64,000 nt of DNA from JAFGPL01 sp963781805 (lineage in GTDB: Bacteria; Bacteroidota; Bacteroidia; Bacteroidales; UBA10428). Below are positions 17,534 to 26,349 of this stretch, piece by piece. The notes below the pieces were generated by a model. That model saw nothing but the letters and a program-made list of their open reading frames with translations, was not told where the DNA came from and searched no databases. A program made the position numbers and the translations under genes. The stretch spans positions 372,001 to 436,000 of the forward strand of contig CAWAHF010000004.1 of the NCBI GenBank assembly GCA_963781805.1. The letters are read 5' to 3'. Positions within the stretch are counted from its first letter, which is position 1; the number at the start of each line of letters is the position of its first letter.

Positions 17534-17748
17534 AAATGTTTTAACTAGTCTGAATTATGGATTTAAAATCATAGAAAGATTCAAATTTTAGTCTATTTCT
17601 GCTACTGCCTTTTGTCCATCGAAGGCTCAGCGCAGGTGGAACTGCTACCATCACCAATTCCCTCTTTTCCAAATTCTTCCTACCTTCCACTCTTCCAATA
17701 TTCCTTCTCTCCCCATTTTCCCTTATTACCCTATACCTTTAGCTCTCA

Positions 17749-19368
17749 TCACACCTCTTTCAACCATTCCCTGATAATCTCAACACTTGGCGCTTCTCCC
17801 TGTGCCTTTATTTTATGTTCTGTAAGAACAATAGCTGGTGTATTAATAACGCCATAAGACAACCTGATATTTTCATCCGTAGTCACATTGATTTTAATGT
17901 TCTTTCCCGTTTCTTTGATTGCCTGAACAATGTTTTCCCTAACCTCCCTACATTCGTCTTCGTTCTTGCAGATAATCAATACTTCTGCATTACGCGATGT
18001 TATGATTAGCTTTAATTTTTCGTTGATTCTTCGCTGAATTGCCGCTATAAGTTCATGTTTTGGCGGAATCTTGGAAACGAATGCAATCTTTCCATCGATA
18101 CAAATGGTAGGGATATTCTTAACCATTAATGAATTCATGAAGGTCACCGATTCCATTTTTTTGATCGCATGTTCTCTCCATTCCACAATACCTTCAAAAT
18201 GAGGGGCAATGTTCTTCACAGCCTCCACCATATATTGGCAAGGTGCACATGATTCGGAATCAAGAGTAATGATGTCCACAATGACTTTGTTGGCATTGCC
18301 GTAATCTTTCATATTTAACAGGGCAATATCCGATTCACTTTTTTCTTTTGCCCTTGCAACTTCCTGCAAATAATTATCTCCAACCAGACTTGTAATGGCC
18401 TGAATGTTTTCTATGGGTGTATCCATGGGCAAGTCACATCCCGGTGCGAGCACAAATCCTGTAGTACCCCCCAAATCCATACACTCCAATGCCTCCTGTT
18501 GTGCATCATCTGGAGTACCCATAAGCAAAACGACAGTTAGTTTAATATTACCACCAAAACTGATTTTGTGGTCGAGGGCTATTTTCCGGACAAAATCCAG
18601 TGGAATATTTTCATCGATTGAGATATTATCGGGTTTGCAGGCGCACATAGCCTCAATATTTTGCTGTGCATGGCCGCATACAAAAAACGATCCCCTGGCT
18701 TTTTTGGATCTTATATGCTCAAAAACTTCAGTAGCAGGAGGTGTTACAAAAAGTTCAAAAGAACCGGGATCAATCTGTGATGTCATCGGATCAACCACGG
18801 CAATTATATCGCAACCAGCATTAATATAATAACCGGCCATGGTTTTGTTAACTTCTTTGGTAAAATTGAGAAGATTCGTTATTTCTTCCGGATACTCCAT
18901 CATTTTTGTAAAAATCTCGGTACCTAACAAATGTAATGCAAGGGTAAATGGCCCGGTGATTAGTCCATAAAGGGCGATATCAGGATATTTATTTCGAAGC
19001 TGATTCGTAGCTTCAATCAATACAGGAATTCGTCCGTCTTGAATAGTTGGAATTTTAAGATTATCCAGTGTTTTACCTTCTGTTAAAATATGCGAAATTA
19101 CTGCCGGAGGATTATTATCTGACCAGGCAAGTTTACAACCCAACGCTTCTGCTTCAATCTGTAAATCAAACATTACCGGCATGCCATCAGGCTGATATAA
19201 CTCAATTGCTTTGCTAATACCATCAACTATTCGGACGGGAGATTTAAGGTATTCACGAGCCGATATACCAAGCAATTTAGCCCCATGACATCCAACAAAT
19301 GGCACCCATGGAATGCGATCAGTGTCTTCAAGTTTGAAAGTCTTTAATATTCGCTCTTTACCTGTCAT
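17749..19368 (-). CDS. MtaA/URO-D-family protein fused to two thioredoxin-like domains
   Basis: A 539-residue fusion. Residues 1-345 are a uroporphyrinogen-decarboxylase fold of the methylcobamide methyltransferase (MtaA/CmuA) branch: MTGKERILKTF at the start, ITGPFTLALHL, and the late APGCD cysteine (about 311). The usual HxCG zinc motif reads F-V-C-G-H (about 229-233), so the His is displaced to after the Gly. Residues about 350-435 form a thioredoxin-like domain with CAPC (about 374-377) and cis-Pro in KNIPTI. Residues about 445-539 form a second one with cis-Pro in INTPAI but no CxxC. Family members transfer methyl groups from corrinoid proteins to thiols, so an internal dithiol acceptor or redox partner is possible. 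It lies 71 bases after the DUF5703 gene and upstream of the CobW gene. Substrate unknown; heme synthesis is unlikely. Confidence 0.85.
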   Translation of the reverse strand: MTGKERILKTFKLEDTDRIPWVPFVGCHGAKLLGISAREYLKSPVRIVDGISKAIELYQPDGMPVMFDLQIEAEALGCKLAWSDNNPPAVISHILTEGKTLDNLKIPTIQDGRIPVLIEATNQLRNKYPDIALYGLITGPFTLALHLLGTEIFTKMMEYPEEITNLLNFTKEVNKTMAGYYINAGCDIIAVVDPMTSQIDPGSFELFVTPPATEVFEHIRSKKARGSFFVCGHAQQNIEAMCACKPDNISIDENIPLDFVRKIALDHKISFGGNIKLTVVLLMGTPDDAQQEALECMDLGGTTGFVLAPGCDLPMDTPIENIQAITSLVGDNYLQEVARAKEKSESDIALLNMKDYGNANKVIVDIITLDSESCAPCQYMVEAVKNIAPHFEGIVEWREHAIKKMESVTFMNSLMVKNIPTICIDGKIAFVSKIPPKHELIAAIQRRINEKLKLIITSRNAEVLIICKNEDECREVRENIVQAIKETGKNIKINVTTDENIRLSYGVINTPAIVLTEHKIKAQGEAPSVEIIREWLKEV

Positions 19369-19439
19369 TGATCTGATTTTTAATCAAGTAATAATTTGTT
19401 GTTTATATAATATTATTTATCCTATCACCTTAAGTGCAA

Positions 19440-21767
19440 TTATTCCTTCAAAAGATTTGCAATATCTTTGGTTCGTGCTTCAGGTGTAACTTTTAATGAC
19501 TCAAGTTTGCCATTTTTTAAATTACCTTCTACCACAGTATTATAGGGTGCATGCAGTTTGAATTCAACATCCCATTCCTTTGGCCATGCAGGAAACAAAT
19601 ATATTTTATCACCATTCACCTGCATCAGCATTTCCTGTAGTCCAATCATTCCGGAACCACCCCAGTTATGGTCAGGAACCCAGTCGAATCCGGGTCCCCA
19701 AAATGCCGGAAACCTGCGACCTGAATCTTTTAGTTTCTGGGTGGTCAAATTGGCTGCTTCCTCTGTAAGTCCAAGTCGAGCAGCAAAAATATTATCCTGT
19801 TTCCATCCCACATAGCTCCTGAATTTGATAGCATCGGGATCGTATTTCCATGTATTTAAAGCTGTTTCAATGTCAGGTTTCCCTATTCCGTATATTCCCC
19901 AGGGAAAGACGGGATAAAGCTGCGTTGTTTCAGTATTGTTGACACGTTCCCAGGTCATTGCCGGTGATATGGTCTTATGACCCTGAAATTCCCTGAAACT
20001 TATAGATGGAATACTTTCCAGCATTTTCTTCCAGTTTTCTCTCGTTGAAGTGTCAAGATACTGTTCAGGAAGTTCTATTAATCCGGAAAGAATCGTCTGA
20101 AGCGCGGCAATGGTAGAAGTTGAATTGTACGCCATTTTGTATGTCTCACATCCGCTTCCGGGATATAAGATTAGTTTACCGTCACTCCGGGTGGGTTTGA
20201 CTCCCCTTCTCAGTGCCAGGTATCGATAATGCTCATCGAAGAATGTCAGACAGCTTTCGATCATAGGTAAATATTCCGATATGTCTTCATTTGCATATTT
20301 TTGGGTTTCGAGGATCATCAGGCAAAACTCCAGCGCGGTGTCCCACTGATATTCCAGCCAGGCATTGTACTGCATCCCTTTGTCATACCATTCAGGCCGG
20401 TTCCAGCCATATTCACTGCAATTTGGAAGTCCGAAGTTCTCCAGTTGTTCTGTAAAACTAGCGCCTTCGTGATTCCAGTAAACCTTGCTGCGAAATTCAG
20501 CATTGTGCAGAATCCGAAGGTAAAAATCGAATTGTGATTTCATCATATCAAAATCACCGCTCTTCAACATAGGAAAATAGACAAGTCGCTGGTTCTGGGC
20601 TGTAAATGTACCCCCTCCCCAATTGCGGTAGTCGGGGGTGAAGCATCGTGTGGAATCTGTAAATCTCGGATCATAGGTAAAAAGTCCTCCGTTGAATTTG
20701 GTAGGATAACTACCATACGCATTACACCCCAGCATATATCGAAAAAGCTGGTAATTTCTTCCGGTCTGCCATGCAATTGATGTGCTGTCTTTTTGCGAAG
20801 GATTTATTATGATATAACTTCTGTCCCAGAAACGGTGCCACCATTCCACTGTATTTGCAAATGCGGTTGGTTCAGTTGGCTGATATTCTTTACTACATTT
20901 TGTCAGATCGGTTTGCCATTCCTTCAGGTTTTCGGTCTGAAAAGTATTTAAAAATATACTTATCTGTTGTAATAACGCAGGAGATTTGCTTTTTAAGTTC
21001 CAACCTTTGTATTCGGTATCGAGATATTTTCCTTCGGAGGTTCCGTCGGGCTTCATGTTATCTCCTGACATCAGTCCGCCAAAAATCAGATTTTTCAGCG
21101 GATTAAACATTTGTAGTTTAACCGAATCCATAAACTGCTGATGAACAGTAACATCAAATACCGTAGTTGACTTATTCCGGTGGTAAAACTGAATATTATT
21201 TCCATGAAAATCAATGTAATCTTTGAAAGTTTTCAGACTATCAAGAGGAGCCCATTTGAATGAATTGGCAAAGCTTTCAGTAGGTTTTAGCAAACGATCT
21301 TTATATCTCCAGCTTTCATAGCTTGCCTTTACTGTAATGGGTTTATTGCATTCAATGCTGAGGTTGATTACCGGTTTGAAGACATCCACCCAAAGAAGAA
21401 TGTTTCCTGTCAGATTCCCATTAGAACCCGATATTTTGATATTACCATCTTTTAAAACCAACTCCTGTTTAAAAATCACTCCCTTAAAAGGATTTGGCTC
21501 CAATTTAATCCGCACTCTTCCAAGCTTCAGATAGCCATTGTTTTCGTCAAATGTGCCGCTACGGGAAATATAGATGAGAATATCTCCATTTTCAACCCAA
21601 ACATTTAATCCGATATCCCCCCCGCCACAAGGCATGGATTCGGACGAATTATTACTTTGCGTTTTCCAGACAATATTGTATGGATCGAGGTTAACCTTCT
21701 GACTTTCTACTAAAAGGGAATTAAATAAACAACAACTAAGAATTGCCAAAAATGTTTTTATCTTCAT
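19440..21767 (-). CDS. Secreted DUF5703 glycosidase-like protein
   Basis: A 775-residue protein with a signal peptide (1-22, ending LVESQ). The N-terminal beta-sandwich (about 25-280) contains MPCGGGDIGLNVWVENGDI, the DUF5703 N-terminal signature, which resembles the beta domain of GH95-type enzymes. The rest is an all-alpha barrel (about 300-690) with FNGGLFTYD, NHEGASFTEQ and SGCETYKMAYNSTS segments, then a short C-terminal beta domain. The fold implies an exo-acting glycosidase of the (alpha/alpha)6 class. I know of no certain activity for the family. The gene starts 25 bases after the SGNH esterase gene and is probably co-transcribed with it, suggesting work on an acetylated side chain. 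Confidence 0.8.
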   Translation of the reverse strand: MKIKTFLAILSCCLFNSLLVESQKVNLDPYNIVWKTQSNNSSESMPCGGGDIGLNVWVENGDILIYISRSGTFDENNGYLKLGRVRIKLEPNPFKGVIFKQELVLKDGNIKISGSNGNLTGNILLWVDVFKPVINLSIECNKPITVKASYESWRYKDRLLKPTESFANSFKWAPLDSLKTFKDYIDFHGNNIQFYHRNKSTTVFDVTVHQQFMDSVKLQMFNPLKNLIFGGLMSGDNMKPDGTSEGKYLDTEYKGWNLKSKSPALLQQISIFLNTFQTENLKEWQTDLTKCSKEYQPTEPTAFANTVEWWHRFWDRSYIIINPSQKDSTSIAWQTGRNYQLFRYMLGCNAYGSYPTKFNGGLFTYDPRFTDSTRCFTPDYRNWGGGTFTAQNQRLVYFPMLKSGDFDMMKSQFDFYLRILHNAEFRSKVYWNHEGASFTEQLENFGLPNCSEYGWNRPEWYDKGMQYNAWLEYQWDTALEFCLMILETQKYANEDISEYLPMIESCLTFFDEHYRYLALRRGVKPTRSDGKLILYPGSGCETYKMAYNSTSTIAALQTILSGLIELPEQYLDTSTRENWKKMLESIPSISFREFQGHKTISPAMTWERVNNTETTQLYPVFPWGIYGIGKPDIETALNTWKYDPDAIKFRSYVGWKQDNIFAARLGLTEEAANLTTQKLKDSGRRFPAFWGPGFDWVPDHNWGGSGMIGLQEMLMQVNGDKIYLFPAWPKEWDVEFKLHAPYNTVVEGNLKNGKLESLKVTPEARTKDIANLLKE

Positions 21768-21792
21768 ACCAATGACTCGATTTGTATTCTTT

Positions 21793-23229
21793 CTACCAGT
21801 TGTCTGATCGAAATGAGCTCACCGGAAGCCCGTCGGTGCTGAATAGATCACCTATGACGAAATCTTTGAATGCATACCGTATTGCTACCGGATGTTCTAC
21901 TTCAGTTGCAGACAGGGTGACCGTGGTTCTTCCTGCTTTCGCATTTGCCGGATAAAAGATTTTATCGGCTCCCGCTAGTTCAAATTGGGTGAGTTCTTTT
22001 CCAAAGGAAGTCAACCCGTTGGGTATATTATTAAATGAAACCACGATTGCTGTATCTTTAATCTCAATGCTTTTATATGCAGGACTCAAATATCCTATAC
22101 CTTCAGTACCATAAGTTTCGGCAAGTGCCAGATAAGCAAGGCGTTTTCCTGTAATTTCTTTATGGGAAGGATGAATACAGGATTTTTCCCCGATATCCAT
22201 AATAACAGCCATACCGCTGTTTGGAATCATGCTCAATGCTTCCTGCTGAGCTTCGCGAAGATATGCGGAATTAAGTTTTTCATCGGTTTCTCCCGGGGTA
22301 AATTGTGCGTAATTAAACGGGGCAATCTGCACATAATAAAAGGGAAAGTTACCGATGCCCCACAGCGTCCTCCATTCATCCACCATCTTATTGAAAAGCT
22401 CTGCATATTGATCCGGATTTTTATAATTTGATTCGCCCTGGTACCAGATACATCCTTTTATTGTGTAACCTATTACCGGTGAAAGCATTCCGTTGAACAA
22501 TACGGTAGGTGTGCGATTAGGTACTTTTATCGAATCACCTGGTTGGGGTATTTCGGTTCCTTCGTATGCCTGTGACTTATCTTTGCCCATCCATGCTTCC
22601 ACGCAAGATCCTCCGTAGCTAACATGAACCAATCCGATGGGCACTTTGAGAATTTCATTCAGAAGTCTGGCAAAATAATAAGCAGTTGCACTAAATTCCG
22701 CGACTGTTTTGGGTTCTGCTACCTGCCAGTCGGCACTAAAATTGTCTTTGGGTTCGGTTGCAGCACATCTGGGAACAGTGATAAACCGGATATTGTTATT
22801 TTTTGATTTTAAAATTGCATCGTTGGAACCAAGTACAGGCTGCCCCCTATAACCTTTCATGGGCATTTCCATATTTGATTGGCCGGAACATAGCCACACT
22901 TCACCAATCAAAATATTTTTAAGAATCAGGGATGAACCATCGCTAATTTCCAGCTTGTATGGCCCTCCGGCTTGTGGTGTTTGAATTTTCGTTTTCCATT
23001 TTCCGTTTTCATCGCTTTTAACACTGTATTTCTTACTATCCCATGAGGGAATCAATACAACCGTGGTATTTGCTTTGGCATTACCCCAAACAGAAACCTG
23101 AGATTGTTGCTGCAATACCATGTTATCACCAAATACAGAAGGAAGGGTGATTTCTGCTTTCAGACCAAAGGTGAGCGTGGTTAAAAAGATAGCCACGACA
23201 AATGATTTAAGGTATAGATTGCTTTTCAT
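21793..23229 (-). CDS. Secreted sialate O-acetylesterase-like SGNH hydrolase
   Basis: A 478-residue protein with a signal peptide (1-25, ending GLKAE) and a small beta domain, then an SGNH-fold esterase. The nucleophile is Ser in CSGQSNMEMPM (about 113-123), the oxyanion motifs are VSYGGSCVEAW and WYQGESN, and the catalytic His is in IHPSHK (about 360). The family (SASA/DUF303) contains sialate O-acetylesterases and, in plant-polymer loci, acetyl esterases on pectin or xylan side chains; no sialic acid genes are nearby, so a plant glycan ester is more likely. It is the first gene of the minus-strand run and diverges from the lipoprotein glycosidase at 23415. Confidence 0.9.
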   Translation of the reverse strand: MKSNLYLKSFVVAIFLTTLTFGLKAEITLPSVFGDNMVLQQQSQVSVWGNAKANTTVVLIPSWDSKKYSVKSDENGKWKTKIQTPQAGGPYKLEISDGSSLILKNILIGEVWLCSGQSNMEMPMKGYRGQPVLGSNDAILKSKNNNIRFITVPRCAATEPKDNFSADWQVAEPKTVAEFSATAYYFARLLNEILKVPIGLVHVSYGGSCVEAWMGKDKSQAYEGTEIPQPGDSIKVPNRTPTVLFNGMLSPVIGYTIKGCIWYQGESNYKNPDQYAELFNKMVDEWRTLWGIGNFPFYYVQIAPFNYAQFTPGETDEKLNSAYLREAQQEALSMIPNSGMAVIMDIGEKSCIHPSHKEITGKRLAYLALAETYGTEGIGYLSPAYKSIEIKDTAIVVSFNNIPNGLTSFGKELTQFELAGADKIFYPANAKAGRTTVTLSATEVEHPVAIRYAFKDFVIGDLFSTDGLPVSSFRSDNW

Positions 23230-23414
23230 GGTGTTAATTAGTTTTAATCAGACAAAATAATACGCAAAATACTTAAGCGGATTTAAAGTTAATTCATTTT
23301 GCTGAGTAATGGTGCACCAATCATAATTGGATGAACAATGAATACTATTTTTTGTCGAAATTTGGTATATTTATAGGTCCTCTAAATAAAACTCATAATA
23401 TACTGATTAAAGAT

Positions 23415-26165
23415 ATGTTTAGTGTTATTCATAAAAAATTAATAAGGTCATTTTTTTATCTGTTAATCCTTTTCTCGCTTGCATCCTGTCAAAAGAGGTC
23501 TGTTACAATTGTAATGTCCGAATCAACAAATCCGAGAGTTCAATTCGGTATTGAAAAACTAGTTGATGTGCTGAAAGAAAATGGATACAGTCTGGTTAAG
23601 ACAGATTTTCAAACTTCGGGCTTGCATGGAACCCGGGTATTTATAGGAGAGATTGATGATACTGATTTTCTGAAATTAATTCATAAGATCCCTGACAGTA
23701 TAGAAGCCAATCACCATAGAGAAGGATTTTCCATAAAGGCAGAGAAGAAAACCATTATAATTGCCGGGGCTGATGCAACCGGTGTGCTCTATGGATGCCA
23801 GGAACTTGCAAATCGCATAAATAATTTAGGAAAAATACCTACTCATTTTGAATTTGTTGATCAGCCCGAAATGGTATTGCGCGGTGCCTGCATTGGACTT
23901 CAGAAAACTACGTACCTTCCCGGCAGAGGGGTTTATGAATATCCATATACACCGGAAAATTTTCCATGGTTTTATGATAAGCAATTGTGGATCAAATACC
24001 TGGATATGCTTGAAGCAGACAGGATGAATGCACTTTACCTGTGGAACGGACATCCCTTTGCGTCTCTGGTCAGGTTAAAGGATTATCCGTTTGCGATAGA
24101 AGTGGATGATTCAACTTTTGCCAAAAATGAAGAAATATTTGAATTTCTTACAAAAGAAGCAGACAAAAGAGGAATTTGTGTTATTCAGATGTTTTACAAT
24201 ATCATTGTCTCGAAACCTTTTGCTGAACATTATGGTTTGAAAACACAGGACAGGAAGCGGCCTATAATCCCATTGATAGAAGATTACACCCGAAAATCAA
24301 TAGCCGCGTTTATTGAAAAATATCCAAATGTTGGATTGATGGTCTGTCTGGGAGAAGCTATGAATACCATTGAGGAAGATATCGAATGGTTTACCGGAAC
24401 CATAATTCCCGGAGTCAAAGATGCATTGAAGAGCCTGGGCAGAACAGATGAACCTCCATTGATCCTTAGAGCCCATGATACCGATGCTAAAAGAGTAATG
24501 GAGGCAGCCCTTCCGTTATATAAAAACCTTTACACCATGTTCAAATACAACGGCGAATCACTTACAACCTATGAGCCGCGTGGATCTTGGGCTAGGATTC
24601 CACAGGATCTGAGTAAACTTGGTTCAGTAAATATCGCCAACGTTCATATCCTTGCCAACCTGGAACCTTTTCGGTATGGTTCCCCCGATTTTATTCAAAA
24701 ATCAGTACTGGCTATGCACTCCATTCAGGGAGCAAACGGACTTCATTTATATCCCCAGGCTTCTTATTGGGATTGGCCTTACTCAGCTGATAAAACTTCT
24801 CCCAGGTTGCTTGAAATGGACAGAGATTGGATATGGTATAAGGCATGGGGAAGATATGCCTGGAATTGTCATCGGGACAGTGTAAGCGAAGTTGACTATT
24901 GGAGCAGAGAGTTATGTGATTATTATGATTGCGGAAAATATGGAAAGGACATATTGATAGCTTATGAACAGACAGGCGAAATAGCGCCGAAATTGCTCAG
25001 AAGGTTTGGGATATCCGATGGAAACAGACAGACACTTCTTCTGGGGATGTTTATGAGTCAATTGGTAAATCCTTATAAATGGCAGGTTTATAGCAATTTC
25101 TATTCTTCGAACGGTCCCAAGGGAGAAATACTTTTGGAATATGCTGAAAAGGAATGGAAACATGAGGCTCATCAGGGTGAAACTCCTCCACAGATTATTA
25201 GGGAAGTACTGCAACATGGAAAGTTGGCTGTAGAGGCTATAGATAAAGCTTCCGGCCATATAAAAAAGAACAGGGATGAATTTAAAAGACTCCAAAATGA
25301 TGTTTTTTGCTATAACACCATTGCCAATTTCTTTGCCGAAAAGGTTCATGCTGCCTTGCTTGTGCTGAGATATAAGTATTCTGATGATATCACTGATTTG
25401 GAACAGGCAATACCTTATCTCGAAAAGAGTCTGGAATATTATAAACAACTTGTTCAATTAACAAAATATAATTATCTGTATGCCAATAGTATGCAAACAA
25501 AACAAAGAAGAATTCCAATTTCGGGTGCCGATGGTAAGAATAAAACATGGGCAGAATTGTTACCACATTACCAGGAAGAATTTGAAAACTTTAAGCGGAA
25601 TGTCTTAACCCTTAAATCATTAAACTGGAAAAAAATTGAAAAGCAAAGAGCTGAATTACAACCCGCAGAAGCAAAACTTTCAGACAAAAGCATTCAGAAT
25701 TTTAAGTTTGCTAAAAATCAGAAAATATATTCGGATAAGGACTATGCCATTGATACTTTTGCACAGGAGCTGAAAAACCTTACCGGGCTTAAATTATCTT
25801 TCGATAGGCAGATTGAAGAGGGCACCAGGCTCGAATTTACCTGTTCTCAGCCAGTTAAAGTATTAGTGGGTTTCTTCAACGGAAACAGTTATAAGATACT
25901 TTCGCCTCCTACACTTGAGACAGACGCCAATGCAAATGACCGGGGACAGGCTGATATCAGAATAGCCAATGCCATCGATATACCTGGATTATACCCTGTA
26001 AATATTTACACGTATGCATTCGAGTCAGGCAAAAATGTACTTCAACTTGGTAAGGGAATTGTTTTAATCATTGGTTTTATAGATGGACATCAGGAAATAA
26101 CAACCTTTGATGCCTGTTTGGGAACCCATAATAACACCCAGGGGATTGACTGGTTATTTTATTAA
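23415..26165 (+). CDS. Lipoprotein glycosidase, alpha-glucuronidase/galacturonidase-like
   Basis: A 916-residue surface lipoprotein when started at ATG 23415 (MFSVIHKKLIRSFF), which gives a signal peptide with a lipobox ending SLASC; the longer form from 23331 would bury it. A GH67/GH20-type N-terminal alpha/beta domain (about 30-140; VTIVMSEST, GVLYGCQELANRI) leads into a (beta/alpha)8 barrel with MLEADRMNALYLWNGHP and VGLMVCLGEAMN, then helical and C-terminal beta regions. Acidic residues DRMN and GEAMN are candidate catalytic groups. This architecture occurs in alpha-glucuronidases and in Bacteroidota proteins named alpha-D-galacturonidase; that name is recalled, not checked. With two pectinesterases directly downstream, cleavage of galacturonic-acid ends fits. 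A near -7 match TATATTTA is at 23366-23373. Confidence 0.75.
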   Translation: MFSVIHKKLIRSFFYLLILFSLASCQKRSVTIVMSESTNPRVQFGIEKLVDVLKENGYSLVKTDFQTSGLHGTRVFIGEIDDTDFLKLIHKIPDSIEANHHREGFSIKAEKKTIIIAGADATGVLYGCQELANRINNLGKIPTHFEFVDQPEMVLRGACIGLQKTTYLPGRGVYEYPYTPENFPWFYDKQLWIKYLDMLEADRMNALYLWNGHPFASLVRLKDYPFAIEVDDSTFAKNEEIFEFLTKEADKRGICVIQMFYNIIVSKPFAEHYGLKTQDRKRPIIPLIEDYTRKSIAAFIEKYPNVGLMVCLGEAMNTIEEDIEWFTGTIIPGVKDALKSLGRTDEPPLILRAHDTDAKRVMEAALPLYKNLYTMFKYNGESLTTYEPRGSWARIPQDLSKLGSVNIANVHILANLEPFRYGSPDFIQKSVLAMHSIQGANGLHLYPQASYWDWPYSADKTSPRLLEMDRDWIWYKAWGRYAWNCHRDSVSEVDYWSRELCDYYDCGKYGKDILIAYEQTGEIAPKLLRRFGISDGNRQTLLLGMFMSQLVNPYKWQVYSNFYSSNGPKGEILLEYAEKEWKHEAHQGETPPQIIREVLQHGKLAVEAIDKASGHIKKNRDEFKRLQNDVFCYNTIANFFAEKVHAALLVLRYKYSDDITDLEQAIPYLEKSLEYYKQLVQLTKYNYLYANSMQTKQRRIPISGADGKNKTWAELLPHYQEEFENFKRNVLTLKSLNWKKIEKQRAELQPAEAKLSDKSIQNFKFAKNQKIYSDKDYAIDTFAQELKNLTGLKLSFDRQIEEGTRLEFTCSQPVKVLVGFFNGNSYKILSPPTLETDANANDRGQADIRIANAIDIPGLYPVNIYTYAFESGKNVLQLGKGIVLIIGFIDGHQEITTFDACLGTHNNTQGIDWLFY

Positions 26166-26261
26166 CCCACTTACCTGTTATCATAATCCCTTCTGAATCA
26201 GAAATAAATTTCTGATTTATTGAAACTGGCAATCAAAATTAATTAGGACATATCAATCGTA

Positions 26262-26293
26262 TTGGCAAATAGAGCCGAAATTTATTAGATTTG
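26262..26293 (+). promoter_or_regulatory. Predicted promoter (TTG-21 bp-TAGATTTG) for the pectinesterase genes
   Basis: TAGATTTG at 26286-26293 matches the Bacteroidota -7 consensus, with TTG at 26262-26264 21 bases upstream. The leader would be about 50 bases. It may serve both pectinesterases and the GH2 gene, which follow on the same strand. Confidence 0.5.
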
Positions 26294-26349
26294 TATTAAA
26301 CTTGTAAATACTTCCAAATAGAAAAAAATCAATTTGAAGAAAGGAACAT

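Noticed and set aside
17749..19368. Heme-pathway uroporphyrinogen decarboxylase
   Set aside because: No heme genes nearby, the Cys pattern is of the MtaA/CmuA branch, and there is a thioredoxin fusion.
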